Positions 28,901 to 37,755 of a stretch of 64,000 nt of DNA are shown here, piece after piece. This DNA comes from Lachnospiraceae bacterium. GTDB taxonomy: Bacteria > Bacillota > Clostridia > Lachnospirales > Lachnospiraceae. A program made the position numbers and the translations under genes. The stretch is taken from assembly GCA_029338735.1 (NCBI GenBank), contig JAQYAY010000023.1:56886-120885 (forward strand), in the 5' to 3' direction. Numbering within the stretch: the stretch's first letter is position 1; each line of letters begins with the position of its first letter. The notes below the pieces were generated by a model. The model made no database searches and was not told where the DNA came from. It saw nothing but the letters and a program-made list of their open reading frames with translations.

Positions 28901-29980
28901 TATCTGACACTTTACTATAAGGGTCAGCTTGATACAACAAGCATACCGGATCCATCATGCTTTAAGATTCAGAAATCTGAATATGATGGAGGGGAGTATA
29001 AACTTGTTGATGTGCTCAATAAAGTAGAAGACGTAAAAATATGTCGGGGAAATAAGAGATTTTCATATATGCTTCTTACGCTTGATTCGGCCCTTGATAA
29101 GAATGACAGGTATGTTCTTGAGTATGAATCAGGAGCAAATAACAAATTGAGAAATCTTGCTGATCATGAAGTCGATTTCTATAAGGAATTGGGGCCAAAC
29201 CATTATTTAGATATTGATTCTGGATACGCCCCGGCCTTTAGTGCAGCACTGAGTCTTGATGGCAATTCACTGTGTGTTACAGCACCTTTAAGTCTTGCAC
29301 GTTCTTCTGCAGAGTATACAGATCTCAAGGTGACACTTGATGGAAATGATATATCCGACAGATGTATTGCGGATAAGGTTGACGACTATGATACAGGTGA
29401 TGTAATTCTGTATTTTAATCTTTCGGGATACACAGGAGAAAAGAAAACGGTGTCGGTTTCAGGCAAAGATATCGTTCTTTATGATGCAGATGGTGACAAA
29501 GTGCCACAGGATAAACTACAGGGCGATGTAGTTCAGGATAAAAAGCTGGAATATGGCAGTAATGCTTATTATGATCCAGCAAGGAATAAACTGTATATTG
29601 AGACCAACTATGATAAAGACGATAATTTGATTAACAGCTCTGTATATGAAGGGAATTTTGTGTTCAAATATGAAAATGGAGAACATAGATCATCAAAATC
29701 TGATAGTATTTGGACAATGAAAACGCCATTTTATGACTTAGTGGATAAGGGACTTACACTTGATAAGGTATATCTAGAGGTTGATTGTAATGATCTAGAA
29801 GGACTTGATTTTACTAATATAAGTTCCATCCAGTTTAAATATGATCCTGATACGAAAGAAGATTACAGTTACAGATTAATGAAATATCCAAGCGGTCAGA
29901 AGGTTGCAGCCACGGATTACATTACTCTGAATGTATCACAGCTCGGTCAGAAAGCTGAAGATCAGAAAGATGCTGCCTGA
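25928..29980 (+). CDS. Large secreted surface protein: signal peptide, SLH-like domain, beta-solenoid, TPS-repeat linker, repeated C-terminal domains
   Basis: Signal peptide MKNAKRFAAAVLAGALAFTMLTPQSAFAA; SLH-like SIMAIAIKAGLVKPDKSGKVNPKTKVTKRYLSDVVSNLI; solenoid-like GNLIIADGVGDGEVVLDNVKVKGAIII; TPSTPSTPSTPDTPS linker. Confidence 0.8.
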   Translation: MKNAKRFAAAVLAGALAFTMLTPQSAFAAKKKKASYMTRLYALEQIEKKIGATEQADDDVMASVKDVKKGTKTYSIMAIAIKAGLVKPDKSGKVNPKTKVTKRYLSDVVSNLIEGGGKQSDSSAKLTKKSLTSFINKQIPTVVSSDNAKIKKGNVVIKKGVTLKDKTIEGNLIIADGVGDGEVVLDNVKVKGAIIIRSGKTTIKGNSEAGGSYIRQTNEPVSVDIADSANIAAFKVVEAADKVSISGPLDYLTVNADQAEISLESATIRQVEVNGIATAIKVDKDTQVTTVNMEGSAAKLTGEGKVDTVNVTANNTTVAISDAKVNVAEGVSKPETTDNSSETTKPDNDGKKDETKPAETKPATDTPSTPSTPSTPSTPSTPSTPDTPSTPSTPSTPDTPSRPSTPGTSTGGQTNPGSSTGEETKPGSGSTGQPENPTKPTEPTKDPEQGQTTEPGGKDNPGKQEEKPGESGKQEENPSTKPDEPSTKPEDPGTTPDEPAPSVSNGQFSARVVSVTPITKYYNNQKYNRIKLAYKLDDSVKASKTNPVQVHFVVDPYNSKEVSSIAVLYGHTGKDVSHLGYAEGYGDIKITDNEEHTVNCDVYDNGNTNYNIYSILQSGDEISKMPLKITCEGAKSATDISVTAYYRAYVNKTGNEVIVYYYGKLKSTEISGSDGFTISGSDAPTVTGVSVRENGDYSYAVLSLSKAITATSTEDTDTGYQISFAAEKSHLSSSYDYKLESQDGIRIYTPISTVTTVVKSSDNKFVKVIVPADNVVGETYNSFKFYSGDTELTQSYVNNNYGGETRYYLVNPSGKEIDSVRVVGQGDIKNAAHDKIDLSDVPIPADSIKVENGITFSKVTYDNNYNRIEVELNGWDNTYSEFYANNVKIIVDSKEYRAKGMGYISTYGGVTSFTLDDNEIHHIDFSKASRISVEYDPVGLSDNASTQEAIQGHYLVGASGKPIQKINSANSTYDDQNWHMDYSVIEDNSGTYLTLYYKGQLDTTSIPDPSCFKIQKSEYDGGEYKLVDVLNKVEDVKICRGNKRFSYMLLTLDSALDKNDRYVLEYESGANNKLRNLADHEVDFYKELGPNHYLDIDSGYAPAFSAALSLDGNSLCVTAPLSLARSSAEYTDLKVTLDGNDISDRCIADKVDDYDTGDVILYFNLSGYTGEKKTVSVSGKDIVLYDADGDKVPQDKLQGDVVQDKKLEYGSNAYYDPARNKLYIETNYDKDDNLINSSVYEGNFVFKYENGEHRSSKSDSIWTMKTPFYDLVDKGLTLDKVYLEVDCNDLEGLDFTNISSIQFKYDPDTKEDYSYRLMKYPSGQKVAATDYITLNVSQLGQKAEDQKDAA
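27022..27160 (+). repeat. Short tandem Thr-Pro-Ser coding repeat (linker)
   Basis: Repeated ACACCATCAACACCGAGTACACCGTCAAC units encoding (TPS/TPD)n. Confidence 0.85.
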
Positions 29981-30028
29981 TTTCTGATAATCACAGTCAA
30001 ATTGGTTAAAACAATTTAACAAGTAGCA

Positions 30029-30064
30029 AGCCCGTCTCTGCATATCAGCAGAGGCGGGCTTTTT
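30029..30064 (+). terminator. Intrinsic terminator after the surface protein gene
   Basis: AGCCCGTCTCTGC-ATATCA-GCAGAGGCGGGCT + TTTT. Confidence 0.93.
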
Positions 30065-30152
30065 GCGGCCTAGGATAGTCACAACTTTTTTCATTTTTTC
30101 CCACAACCCTTGCCCGATGTGATAAAATAGTACAAATCACAAGGAGGTCAAC

Positions 30153-32741
30153 ATGCAGCTGCCAGAGTCAGTAGAAAAAATCATACATACACTTGAGAAC
30201 GCGGGCTATGAGGCCTACGCTGTTGGTGGCTGCGTGCGTGACGTGATGCTCGGGCTGACTCCGGATGACTGGGATATCACGACTTCTGCAGAGCCGGAAC
30301 AGGTCAAGTCGCTTTTTCAGAGAACGATAGATACTGGCATCCAGCATGGTACAGTGACTGTTCGCATGGATGGGAAGAGCTTCGAGGTCACAACATACAG
30401 GATAGATGGCAAGTATGAGGATGGCCGTCATCCGGAAGAGGTCACCTTTACCAAGAGCCTCGAAGAAGATCTGAAGAGACGCGACTTCACAATCAATGCC
30501 ATGGCATACAATGACAGTACTGGTCTGGTGGACCTGTACGGAGGTCAGGAGGATCTGGAGAAAAAGGTCATCCGATGTGTCGGGAATCCTGAGGAGAGAT
30601 TTACAGAAGATGCGCTTCGAATGATGCGTGCTGTGCGATTTGCAGCGAAGCTTGATTTTTCCATAGAAGAAGAAACCCGCAGAGCCATCACCATGCTGAA
30701 GGACAATCTGAGCAAGGTTTCGGCAGAACGTATTCAGGTCGAGCTGACGAAGCTCATCACTTCTGACCATCCGGAGAAGATGTATGACCTGTTTGATACA
30801 GGGCTCACGTCGGTATTTTTCCCAGAATGGGATGAGGCGATGATATGCGATCAGAATACGAAGCATCATATGTATACAGTCGGATGGCACACAATTCATG
30901 TGATGGAAAATGTCCGTCCGGACAAGGCCATGCGGCTGGCAGCAATGCTTCATGATATAGGCAAGCCAGTCGTGAAGCGTTCTGACAAAAAGGACCACAG
31001 CCATTTTCAGGGGCATCCGCAGATGTCAGATGTAATGGCCGACAGGATCCTGAGACGTCTGAAATATGACAATGACACGATTCACAAAGTACGCATGCTG
31101 GTCAGATATCATGACGAACGTCCGGTGCTTAATGATATCACGGTGCGCAGATGCATGAATGAAATGGATCTGGATTTTGCTGATCTGTTCGAGCTGAAAA
31201 GGGCTGATACACTGGCACAGAGCACTTATATGCGCGAAGAGAAGCTGGCCTATATTGATACTTTTGAAAAATTGTATAATGCAAATCTGAATCAGTGCAC
31301 AGACAAAAAGCTCCTTGCCGTAAATGGCGGCGATCTGATACAGGCAGGCATTGAAAAAGGCCCTCAGATGGGGCGTGTGATTGACAGGCTCCTTGAAGAT
31401 GTGATCGAAAATCCTGAGGAGAATACCAGAGAGAATCTGCTGGATAAGGCACATAAATATGACAGACTGGCAAAAGCCGGGAAACTTTTCCTGTGTTTCT
31501 GTGCAGTGATTCTCGTCTTTGCCTCATGCACTCAGAGTGCTCCTCAGGGAAATGTATCATACAGGACACCGGGGACTCCGGCCGCTTCCGCTGATGCGAG
31601 CGGATCAGCGACAAATACATCAAGCCTCAACAAGGTCTATATCATTGAAGAAAATGACAGGAAAAATGACAAGCTCACCGTCATGAATGTTGTGAGCCTG
31701 CAGGAGTTCAGATATCCGTATACGGTACTGACTGAGTTTCTGGACAAGTACGGAGACACAGCGTCAGTAGATGATTTCAAGCCGGGTATGCCGATTACTT
31801 TTGATGCCGGTGGCAGGTATGGAACGCTCACAACAGTCCAGAAAAGCGATTCACTGTGGGAACGGGATGATGTGACCAATTACTCATTCGACGAATCACA
31901 GGAGATGATGAAGATCGGCAATACTGAGTATCATCTTCCGACGACGGCACTTTTTCTTGATGGCAATACGATCACGAGCCTTGATGATATAGAGACCGGA
32001 GTAGATTCTCTGCGCGTGGTCGGGAATGACAAGGAGATCGTGTCAATAGCTGTAGATAAAGGACATGGCTATCTGACTCTGACGGATACAAAGCTTTTTG
32101 ACGGGAGTCTCATCGAGATCGGGACCACTGATATAGAAGAAGTCTCGGACGGCAAGTCAATCGCGCTTCCTGTCGGGACATATAATGTCACAATCGCCAA
32201 CAATGGCTGGGGCGGGACTAAGAAGGTCAGGATAAAAAAGAACGTCGATTCTTACCTGAGTCTTGATTCCATGAAGGGCAGCGGTCCGAAGAAGTGCAGG
32301 CTGACCTTTGAAATTGGCGTGAAAGGCGCTAAAATCTATCTGGATGGCAAAGAAGTCAGGAAAAATAAGGAAATGTCCGTAAACTACGGAGACCATAATC
32401 TGACTGTTGTCGCCGACGGCTATGATACCTGGAGCCGCACTCTTGTTGTCAATTCTAAAAAAGCTACGATCGCTCTGGATATTTCCGACAGCAAAGAAGG
32501 AAATTCTTCATCTTCTTCAGGCACGACATCGGGAACTACATCTTCAGGGACAAGGTCCGGCACGACTCCAAGTGGTACGACTGGCACGACTTCTGGCAGT
32601 ACTTCAACCGGAACAACTGCAGATACGTCATCGTCAGGCAGTTCTTCTTCATCAAAATCGGAGAAAGATAAAGCCGAGGAAGACTATCTTTCGACACTGG
32701 CTGACTCCATCGTGAATTCGCTGTCGTCATCAAGTGACTGA
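30153..32741 (+). CDS. cca: CCA tRNA nucleotidyltransferase read in frame into lipoprotein-like/PEGA-domain/Ser-Thr-rich C-terminal region
   Basis: YAVGGCVRDVMLGLTPDDWDITTSA, RRDFTINAMAYN, AAMLHDIGKP; then LFLCFCAVILVFASC and PEGA-like KIYLDGKEVRKNKEMSVNYGDHNLTVVADGYDTWSRTL. Confidence 0.8.
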   Translation: MQLPESVEKIIHTLENAGYEAYAVGGCVRDVMLGLTPDDWDITTSAEPEQVKSLFQRTIDTGIQHGTVTVRMDGKSFEVTTYRIDGKYEDGRHPEEVTFTKSLEEDLKRRDFTINAMAYNDSTGLVDLYGGQEDLEKKVIRCVGNPEERFTEDALRMMRAVRFAAKLDFSIEEETRRAITMLKDNLSKVSAERIQVELTKLITSDHPEKMYDLFDTGLTSVFFPEWDEAMICDQNTKHHMYTVGWHTIHVMENVRPDKAMRLAAMLHDIGKPVVKRSDKKDHSHFQGHPQMSDVMADRILRRLKYDNDTIHKVRMLVRYHDERPVLNDITVRRCMNEMDLDFADLFELKRADTLAQSTYMREEKLAYIDTFEKLYNANLNQCTDKKLLAVNGGDLIQAGIEKGPQMGRVIDRLLEDVIENPEENTRENLLDKAHKYDRLAKAGKLFLCFCAVILVFASCTQSAPQGNVSYRTPGTPAASADASGSATNTSSLNKVYIIEENDRKNDKLTVMNVVSLQEFRYPYTVLTEFLDKYGDTASVDDFKPGMPITFDAGGRYGTLTTVQKSDSLWERDDVTNYSFDESQEMMKIGNTEYHLPTTALFLDGNTITSLDDIETGVDSLRVVGNDKEIVSIAVDKGHGYLTLTDTKLFDGSLIEIGTTDIEEVSDGKSIALPVGTYNVTIANNGWGGTKKVRIKKNVDSYLSLDSMKGSGPKKCRLTFEIGVKGAKIYLDGKEVRKNKEMSVNYGDHNLTVVADGYDTWSRTLVVNSKKATIALDISDSKEGNSSSSSGTTSGTTSSGTRSGTTPSGTTGTTSGSTSTGTTADTSSSGSSSSSKSEKDKAEEDYLSTLADSIVNSLSSSSD

Positions 32742-32834
32742 CATGTGATCGGCAAAAAACAGGTGGCACTACCAGCAAAAATCGTATATAATAGGGACGG
32801 AAAATAAGGCAACCTTAACTGATAAGGAGGATAT

Positions 32835-34568
32835 ATGAGCTACAAAGAGACATATGAAGCATGGCTTTCAGATCCATACTTCGATGATGACACAAAGGCA
32901 GAACTTCGTGGAATAGCAGGCAATGACAAAGAAATAGAAGACAGATTCTACAAGGATCTGGAGTTTGGAACTGCAGGACTTAGAGGAGTCATTGGAGCAG
33001 GAACGAACAGGATGAATGTCTATACGGTTCGTCGTGCAACTCAGGGACTGGCAGACTATATCAATAAGGTCGGCGGAGCAGACAGAGGAGTAGCAATCTC
33101 ATATGACTGTCGTCACATGTCGCCGGAATTCGCAGATGAAGCAGCAGAGAGCCTTGCAGCAAATGGCATCAAGGCCTATGTATTCGAGTCACTCAGACCG
33201 ACACCGGTACTTTCATATGCAGTCAGATATCTTCACTGTATAGCCGGAATCAATATTACGGCAAGCCACAATCCTGCAGAATACAACGGATACAAGGTAT
33301 ACTGGGAGGACGGCGCGCAGATCACACCGCCACATGATACAGGAATCATGGACTGCGTCAAGGCAGTACAGATAGACAAGGCAAAGACCATTCCAAAGCA
33401 GGAAGCAGTTGATAAGGGTCTGTATCAGGTCATTGGCAAGGATATAGATGATCCATATATCGCAGAGCTCAAGAAGCTTGTCATCCATCAGGATGCAATC
33501 GAGGAGGTAGGCAAGGATATCACCATCGTATATACACCGCTTCACGGAACAGGTAATATCCCGGTCCGCAGAGTTCTTAAGGAGCTTGGATTTACAAATG
33601 TATATGTAGTACCACAGCAGGAGAAGCCGGATGGTGACTTCCCTACAGTATCATACCCGAACCCGGAGGCAAAGGAAGCATTTGCCCTCGCCCTTGCCCT
33701 TGGAAAAGAAAAAAACGCAGATCTCGTACTTGCTACAGATCCGGATGCTGACAGACTCGGCGTATATGTCAAGGACAAGCAGGGCGAGTATCACTGCCTG
33801 ACAGGCAATATGAGCGGCTGCCTGATCGGAAACTATGTCATTGGCCAGAGAAAGGCAAGAGATGGCAGGCTTCCAGAGGATGGAGCATTTATCAAGTCAA
33901 TAGTTACAACGAATCTTGCAGATGCAATTGCCAAAGATTACGGCATCCAGCTGATTGAAGTGCTCACTGGATTCAAGTATATCGGTGGCAAGATCCTTGA
34001 GTTCGAGAAGACCGGACATGGTACATACCTCTTCGGAATGGAAGAGAGCTATGGCTGCCTGACAGGAACCTATGCGAGAGACAAGGATGCAGTAGACGCA
34101 TCAATGACACTCTGCGAGGCAGCAGCATATTACAAGACACAGGGCTGGACACTCTGGGACGCAATGCTCGATCTCTATGAGAGACTCGGATACTATCAGG
34201 ATGCAGTAAGTGCAATTACTCTTGCCGGCAAGGAAGGAATCGAGAAGATCGGTTCAATCATGACATATCTCCGTGCCAATCCGATCAGGGAGATCGGCGG
34301 TCACAAGGTAGTCAGGATCAGAGACTATGACAAGGATACGATCACAGATCTTGCAACAGGTGATGTAACACCTACAGGACTTCCGAAGTCGAATGTACTC
34401 TATTATGAGCTGACAGATGACGCCTGGATCTGTGTACGTCCTTCAGGAACAGAGCCAAAGATCAAGTTCTATTATGGCATCAAGGGCTCAGGCTTCGAAG
34501 ATGCCGACAAGAAGTCAGCAACCATGAAGAAAGCACTTGATGACCTCGCAGAAGAGCTCACTAAATAA
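32835..34568 (+). CDS. Phosphoglucomutase/phosphomannomutase (phospho-sugar mutase)
   Basis: GITASHNPAEYNGYKVYWEDGAQ, ATDPDADRLGV, GMEESYGCL, RPSGTEPKIKFYYG. Confidence 0.96.
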   Translation: MSYKETYEAWLSDPYFDDDTKAELRGIAGNDKEIEDRFYKDLEFGTAGLRGVIGAGTNRMNVYTVRRATQGLADYINKVGGADRGVAISYDCRHMSPEFADEAAESLAANGIKAYVFESLRPTPVLSYAVRYLHCIAGINITASHNPAEYNGYKVYWEDGAQITPPHDTGIMDCVKAVQIDKAKTIPKQEAVDKGLYQVIGKDIDDPYIAELKKLVIHQDAIEEVGKDITIVYTPLHGTGNIPVRRVLKELGFTNVYVVPQQEKPDGDFPTVSYPNPEAKEAFALALALGKEKNADLVLATDPDADRLGVYVKDKQGEYHCLTGNMSGCLIGNYVIGQRKARDGRLPEDGAFIKSIVTTNLADAIAKDYGIQLIEVLTGFKYIGGKILEFEKTGHGTYLFGMEESYGCLTGTYARDKDAVDASMTLCEAAAYYKTQGWTLWDAMLDLYERLGYYQDAVSAITLAGKEGIEKIGSIMTYLRANPIREIGGHKVVRIRDYDKDTITDLATGDVTPTGLPKSNVLYYELTDDAWICVRPSGTEPKIKFYYGIKGSGFEDADKKSATMKKALDDLAEELTK

Positions 34569-34611
34569 ATCTTAACATATGCAATAAAAGCATACACAAA
34601 AACGTAACAAA

Positions 34612-34645
34612 TACCCCGAAACAGCGAAGCTTCGGGGTGTTTTTG
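34612..34645 (+). terminator. Intrinsic terminator after phosphoglucomutase
   Basis: ACCCCGAA...TTCGGGGT + TTTTT. Confidence 0.9.
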
Positions 34646-34655
34646 TTAAAAAGTA

Positions 34656-34684
34656 TTGACATTTCATTGAAAAAAGCTTATAAA
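34656..34684 (+). promoter_or_regulatory. sigma70 promoter of hup
   Basis: TTGACA-17 nt-TATAAA. Confidence 0.85.
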
Positions 34685-34760
34685 GGTAAGTGCAGGAACA
34701 AAAAGGGATATCCTGTAGAGACAAATTAAATCGTATAGAAAATACGAGGAGGAAATTCAA

Positions 34761-35036
34761 ATGAACAAGACAGAACTTGTAGCAGCAATTGCCGACAAGG
34801 CAGAAGTATCAAAGAAGGACGCAGAGCTTGTACTCCGTGCTTTCACAGACACAGTTACTGAGGAGCTCGCAAAGGGTGAGAAGATCCAGCTCGTTGGCTT
34901 CGGTACATTCGAAGTTTCAGAGAGGGCAGCTCGTACAGGCCGTAACCCACAGACAGGCAAGACTATGAAGATCAAGGCTTCAAAGGCTCCTAAGTTCAAG
35001 GCTGGTAAGGCTCTTAAGGACGCTGTCAACAAGTAA
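34761..35036 (+). CDS. hup: HU-family DNA-binding protein
   Basis: [66 protein letters not shown]. Confidence 0.98.
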   Translation: MNKTELVAAIADKAEVSKKDAELVLRAFTDTVTEELAKGEKIQLVGFGTFEVSERAARTGRNPQTGKTMKIKASKAPKFKAGKALKDAVNK

Positions 35037-35064
35037 TTACATATCATATTTTTACATGAAATGA

Positions 35065-35098
35065 AAGGGAACGCCCATTACGGAGCGCTCCCTTTTTT
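35065..35098 (+). terminator. Intrinsic terminator after hup
   Basis: AAGGGAACGC...GCGCTCCCTT + T-tract. Confidence 0.85.
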
Positions 35099-35115
35099 AT
35101 ACAGGAAAGGAATAT

Positions 35116-35379
35116 ATGTCAGAAGAAAAAGATGAAGGCATGAGACTCGACAAATTCCTCAAAGTCTCAAGGCTGATAAAAAGAAGAACAGTAGCGGCTG
35201 AGGCGGCAGACGCAGGCCGTATCACCGTCAATGACAAGGTGGCAAAGGCATCGACAAAGGTGCATTCAGGAGATGTCATAGAGATAGCTTTCGGCAACAA
35301 GACCGTGAAGGCACGCGTCAAGACAATTCTCCAGAGCACGAAAAAAGAAGATGTCGCAGAGATGTACGAGTATTTGTAA
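35116..35379 (+). CDS. rqcP: S4-domain RNA-binding protein (RqcP/YabO, Hsp15-like)
   Basis: MRLDKFLKVSRLIKRRTVAAEAADAGRITVNDKVAKASTKVHSGDVIEIAFG; synteny hup-rqcP-divIC. Confidence 0.92.
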   Translation: MSEEKDEGMRLDKFLKVSRLIKRRTVAAEAADAGRITVNDKVAKASTKVHSGDVIEIAFGNKTVKARVKTILQSTKKEDVAEMYEYL

Positions 35380-35482
35380 ATATTTTATTAATCAGATACC
35401 ATATTTAGTACTTGCAAAGCCCTGAAATCCGCTTTATAATTAAGAATACATAAATTATTTCGGATACGCGAAAGGCGGATTA

Positions 35483-35800
35483 ATGACAGTAGTACAGGGA
35501 GCAAACAGCAGGAGACAGATGGCACGCAAGCATCGCAGAATGGCCAAGACACTTGCGTTGTTTCTTTTTGCTGTGATTCTCGTTTCACTGCTTTTACAGT
35601 TGCACAGCCTGTATGGCAAGTACAGTTCATACAAGGCCAGAGAGGCGACCGTGAAGGAACAGATCGCGGAGCAGAAGGAGAAGCAGCAGGATCTAAAGGA
35701 TTACGAGAAGTATACGAAGACCAGGGAATATACAGAGAGCACGGCCCGTTCGAAGCTCGGACTGCTCTATGACAACGAGAAGATATTCAAGGAAAAGTAA
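35483..35800 (+). CDS. FtsB/DivIC-like septum formation initiator
   Basis: Single TM, short coiled coil, YARSKLGLLYDNEKIFK-like C-terminus; synteny. Confidence 0.85.
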   Translation: MTVVQGANSRRQMARKHRRMAKTLALFLFAVILVSLLLQLHSLYGKYSSYKAREATVKEQIAEQKEKQQDLKDYEKYTKTREYTESTARSKLGLLYDNEKIFKEK

Positions 35801-35801
35801 A

Positions 35802-37220
35802 TTGGATTTCACTGAATCTACATACAGCTTTATCAGACAAAGCGGAATGTTTAGACAGAAAGGGTCCGTAACCGTAGGTATTTCGGGAGGTGCGGATTCG
35901 GTCTGTCTTTTTTTGCAATTAAATAAATTAAAGGACCGGCTGGGGATCACGCTCAGGGCAGTCACGGTGGAGCATGGCATCCGTGGTGATGACAGCGAGA
36001 GGGATGCGGATTTCTCGAGAGTGCTCTGTGAGAGATATGGCGTTGAATGCAGAGTGGTACATGTGGATGCGCCGAAGCGGGCTGCAGAAAAAGGTATCTC
36101 ACTTGAGGAAGCGGCCAGACAGCTGAGATATGAAGCTTTTTTCGAAAATACTGCTGCGGGAGACTGCATAGCGCTTGCCCATCATATGGAGGATCAGGCC
36201 GAGACAGTACTTTTTCACATGATACGTGGCAGCGGAGTAAAGGGCCTTATCGGCATGAGACCGGTGACAGAGATGAATGGCAGGTATATAGTGAGGCCGC
36301 TGCTGCATGCCACTAAGCCGGAGATACTGGCTTGGCTTGATAAAGAGCATCAGGATTACTGTATAGACTCGACCAACTCAGATACGACATATGCCAGGAA
36401 TCGCATCAGATCAATTGTCATCCCCCAGCTCACTCAGATCAATAACGGCGCAGTAAGGCATATCTGCGAATCAGCAGATAGTGTCGGGGAGCTTTACGAC
36501 AGATTTTTCACAGAAGAAAAAGATATACTGCGCCGTGCGTTCATAAAAGGCAGCAGACCTGAGGATAACCGGCTCAGAATCGATGAGATAAAGCAGCTTG
36601 ATGACACAGCCAGACGCATGATTCTGATGGAATACCTGAGACTGACACTCAGGAGCATCAAGGATGTGAGCAGGGAACACCTGAACCGGCTGTCAGGGCT
36701 CATCAGTAAGAGTAGGCATTTTTCGTATGACCTGCCCAAGGGAGCGGAGATCAGGCTTGAATACGGCATTCTAAGCATCAGCTATCCGGATGAGAAGCAT
36801 CAGGGTATAAATGAGATTAGTCTCTTTGGCCTTGATGAGATGGATGAAATGAAGGCTGAGTCCGGCGGATATACGTTCAGGATACGCGTCTGCAAGGCCG
36901 ATGGAGGAATAATTCCTTCAAATAACTATGAAAAATGGTTCGATTATGATAAAATAAAACAAGGTCTGTGTCTTCGCACGAGACGGGATGGAGATTTTTT
37001 CGTAATAGATGCGCAGGGGCACAGGAAGAAGTTCAATGATTTCTGCAAGAATGAGAAGATTCCTGAGGCTGACCGTGACGGAATAGTACTGCTGGCAAAT
37101 GACAGCTCGCATATAGCCTGGGCTGTCGGATACCGTATCAGCGAGGATGTGAAGATCACGGAACAGACAAAGAGGATTCTGCAGATAAAAGTATCAGTGG
37201 AGGAAGACAATGGCAGATAA
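35802..37220 (+). CDS. tilS: tRNA(Ile)-lysidine synthetase TilS
   Basis: PP-loop VGISGGADSVCLFLQL; LAHHMEDQAETVLFHMIRGSG; TTG start at 35802 likely, ATG at 35769 also in frame. Confidence 0.93.
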   Translation: MDFTESTYSFIRQSGMFRQKGSVTVGISGGADSVCLFLQLNKLKDRLGITLRAVTVEHGIRGDDSERDADFSRVLCERYGVECRVVHVDAPKRAAEKGISLEEAARQLRYEAFFENTAAGDCIALAHHMEDQAETVLFHMIRGSGVKGLIGMRPVTEMNGRYIVRPLLHATKPEILAWLDKEHQDYCIDSTNSDTTYARNRIRSIVIPQLTQINNGAVRHICESADSVGELYDRFFTEEKDILRRAFIKGSRPEDNRLRIDEIKQLDDTARRMILMEYLRLTLRSIKDVSREHLNRLSGLISKSRHFSYDLPKGAEIRLEYGILSISYPDEKHQGINEISLFGLDEMDEMKAESGGYTFRIRVCKADGGIIPSNNYEKWFDYDKIKQGLCLRTRRDGDFFVIDAQGHRKKFNDFCKNEKIPEADRDGIVLLANDSSHIAWAVGYRISEDVKITEQTKRILQIKVSVEEDNGR

Positions 37221-37740
37221 GATCAGAGTGATGATCACCGAGGAAGAACTGGACAAGAGGATTCGTGAACTCGGTTCACAGATAAGTCAGGACTATGAGG
37301 GCGAGAGCATTTTTCTCGTGTGTATACTGAAGGGCGCAGCAATGTTTGCCTGTGAGCTCGCAAAGAGGATCACTGTGCCGGTGACAATGGATTTCATGGC
37401 TACATCGAGCTATGGCTCAGGTACAGTGTCAAGTGGTGAGGTCAAGATCAAGAAAGATCTCGATCTCCCGATGGAGGGACGCAATGTCCTGATCGTAGAG
37501 GATATCATTGACAGTGGCAATACCCTGAATTTCCTGTCACACCTGTTCAGGGACAGAAATGCAAAGAGCGTGAAGATGTGTACAATGCTCGACAAGCCTG
37601 ACAGGCGTGAGGTCGATGTGGACGTAGACTATACAGGATTTACAATACCTGATGAGTTCGTGGTAGGATTCGGACTCGATTATGATCAGAAATACAGGAA
37701 TCTTCCGTATATAGGAGTTATAGAGAACCCCGGAGAATAA
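37210..37740 (+). CDS. hpt: Hypoxanthine phosphoribosyltransferase
   Basis: VLIVEDIIDSGNTLNFL PRPP loop; FMATSSYGSGTVSSGEVKIKKDLD. Confidence 0.96.
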   Translation: MADKIRVMITEEELDKRIRELGSQISQDYEGESIFLVCILKGAAMFACELAKRITVPVTMDFMATSSYGSGTVSSGEVKIKKDLDLPMEGRNVLIVEDIIDSGNTLNFLSHLFRDRNAKSVKMCTMLDKPDRREVDVDVDYTGFTIPDEFVVGFGLDYDQKYRNLPYIGVIENPGE

Positions 37741-37755
37741 GAAAAGAGGTAACCC

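Noticed and set aside
30168-31016. 282-aa minus-strand ORF
   Set aside because: Fully antisense to the conserved cca coding region; composition not protein-like.
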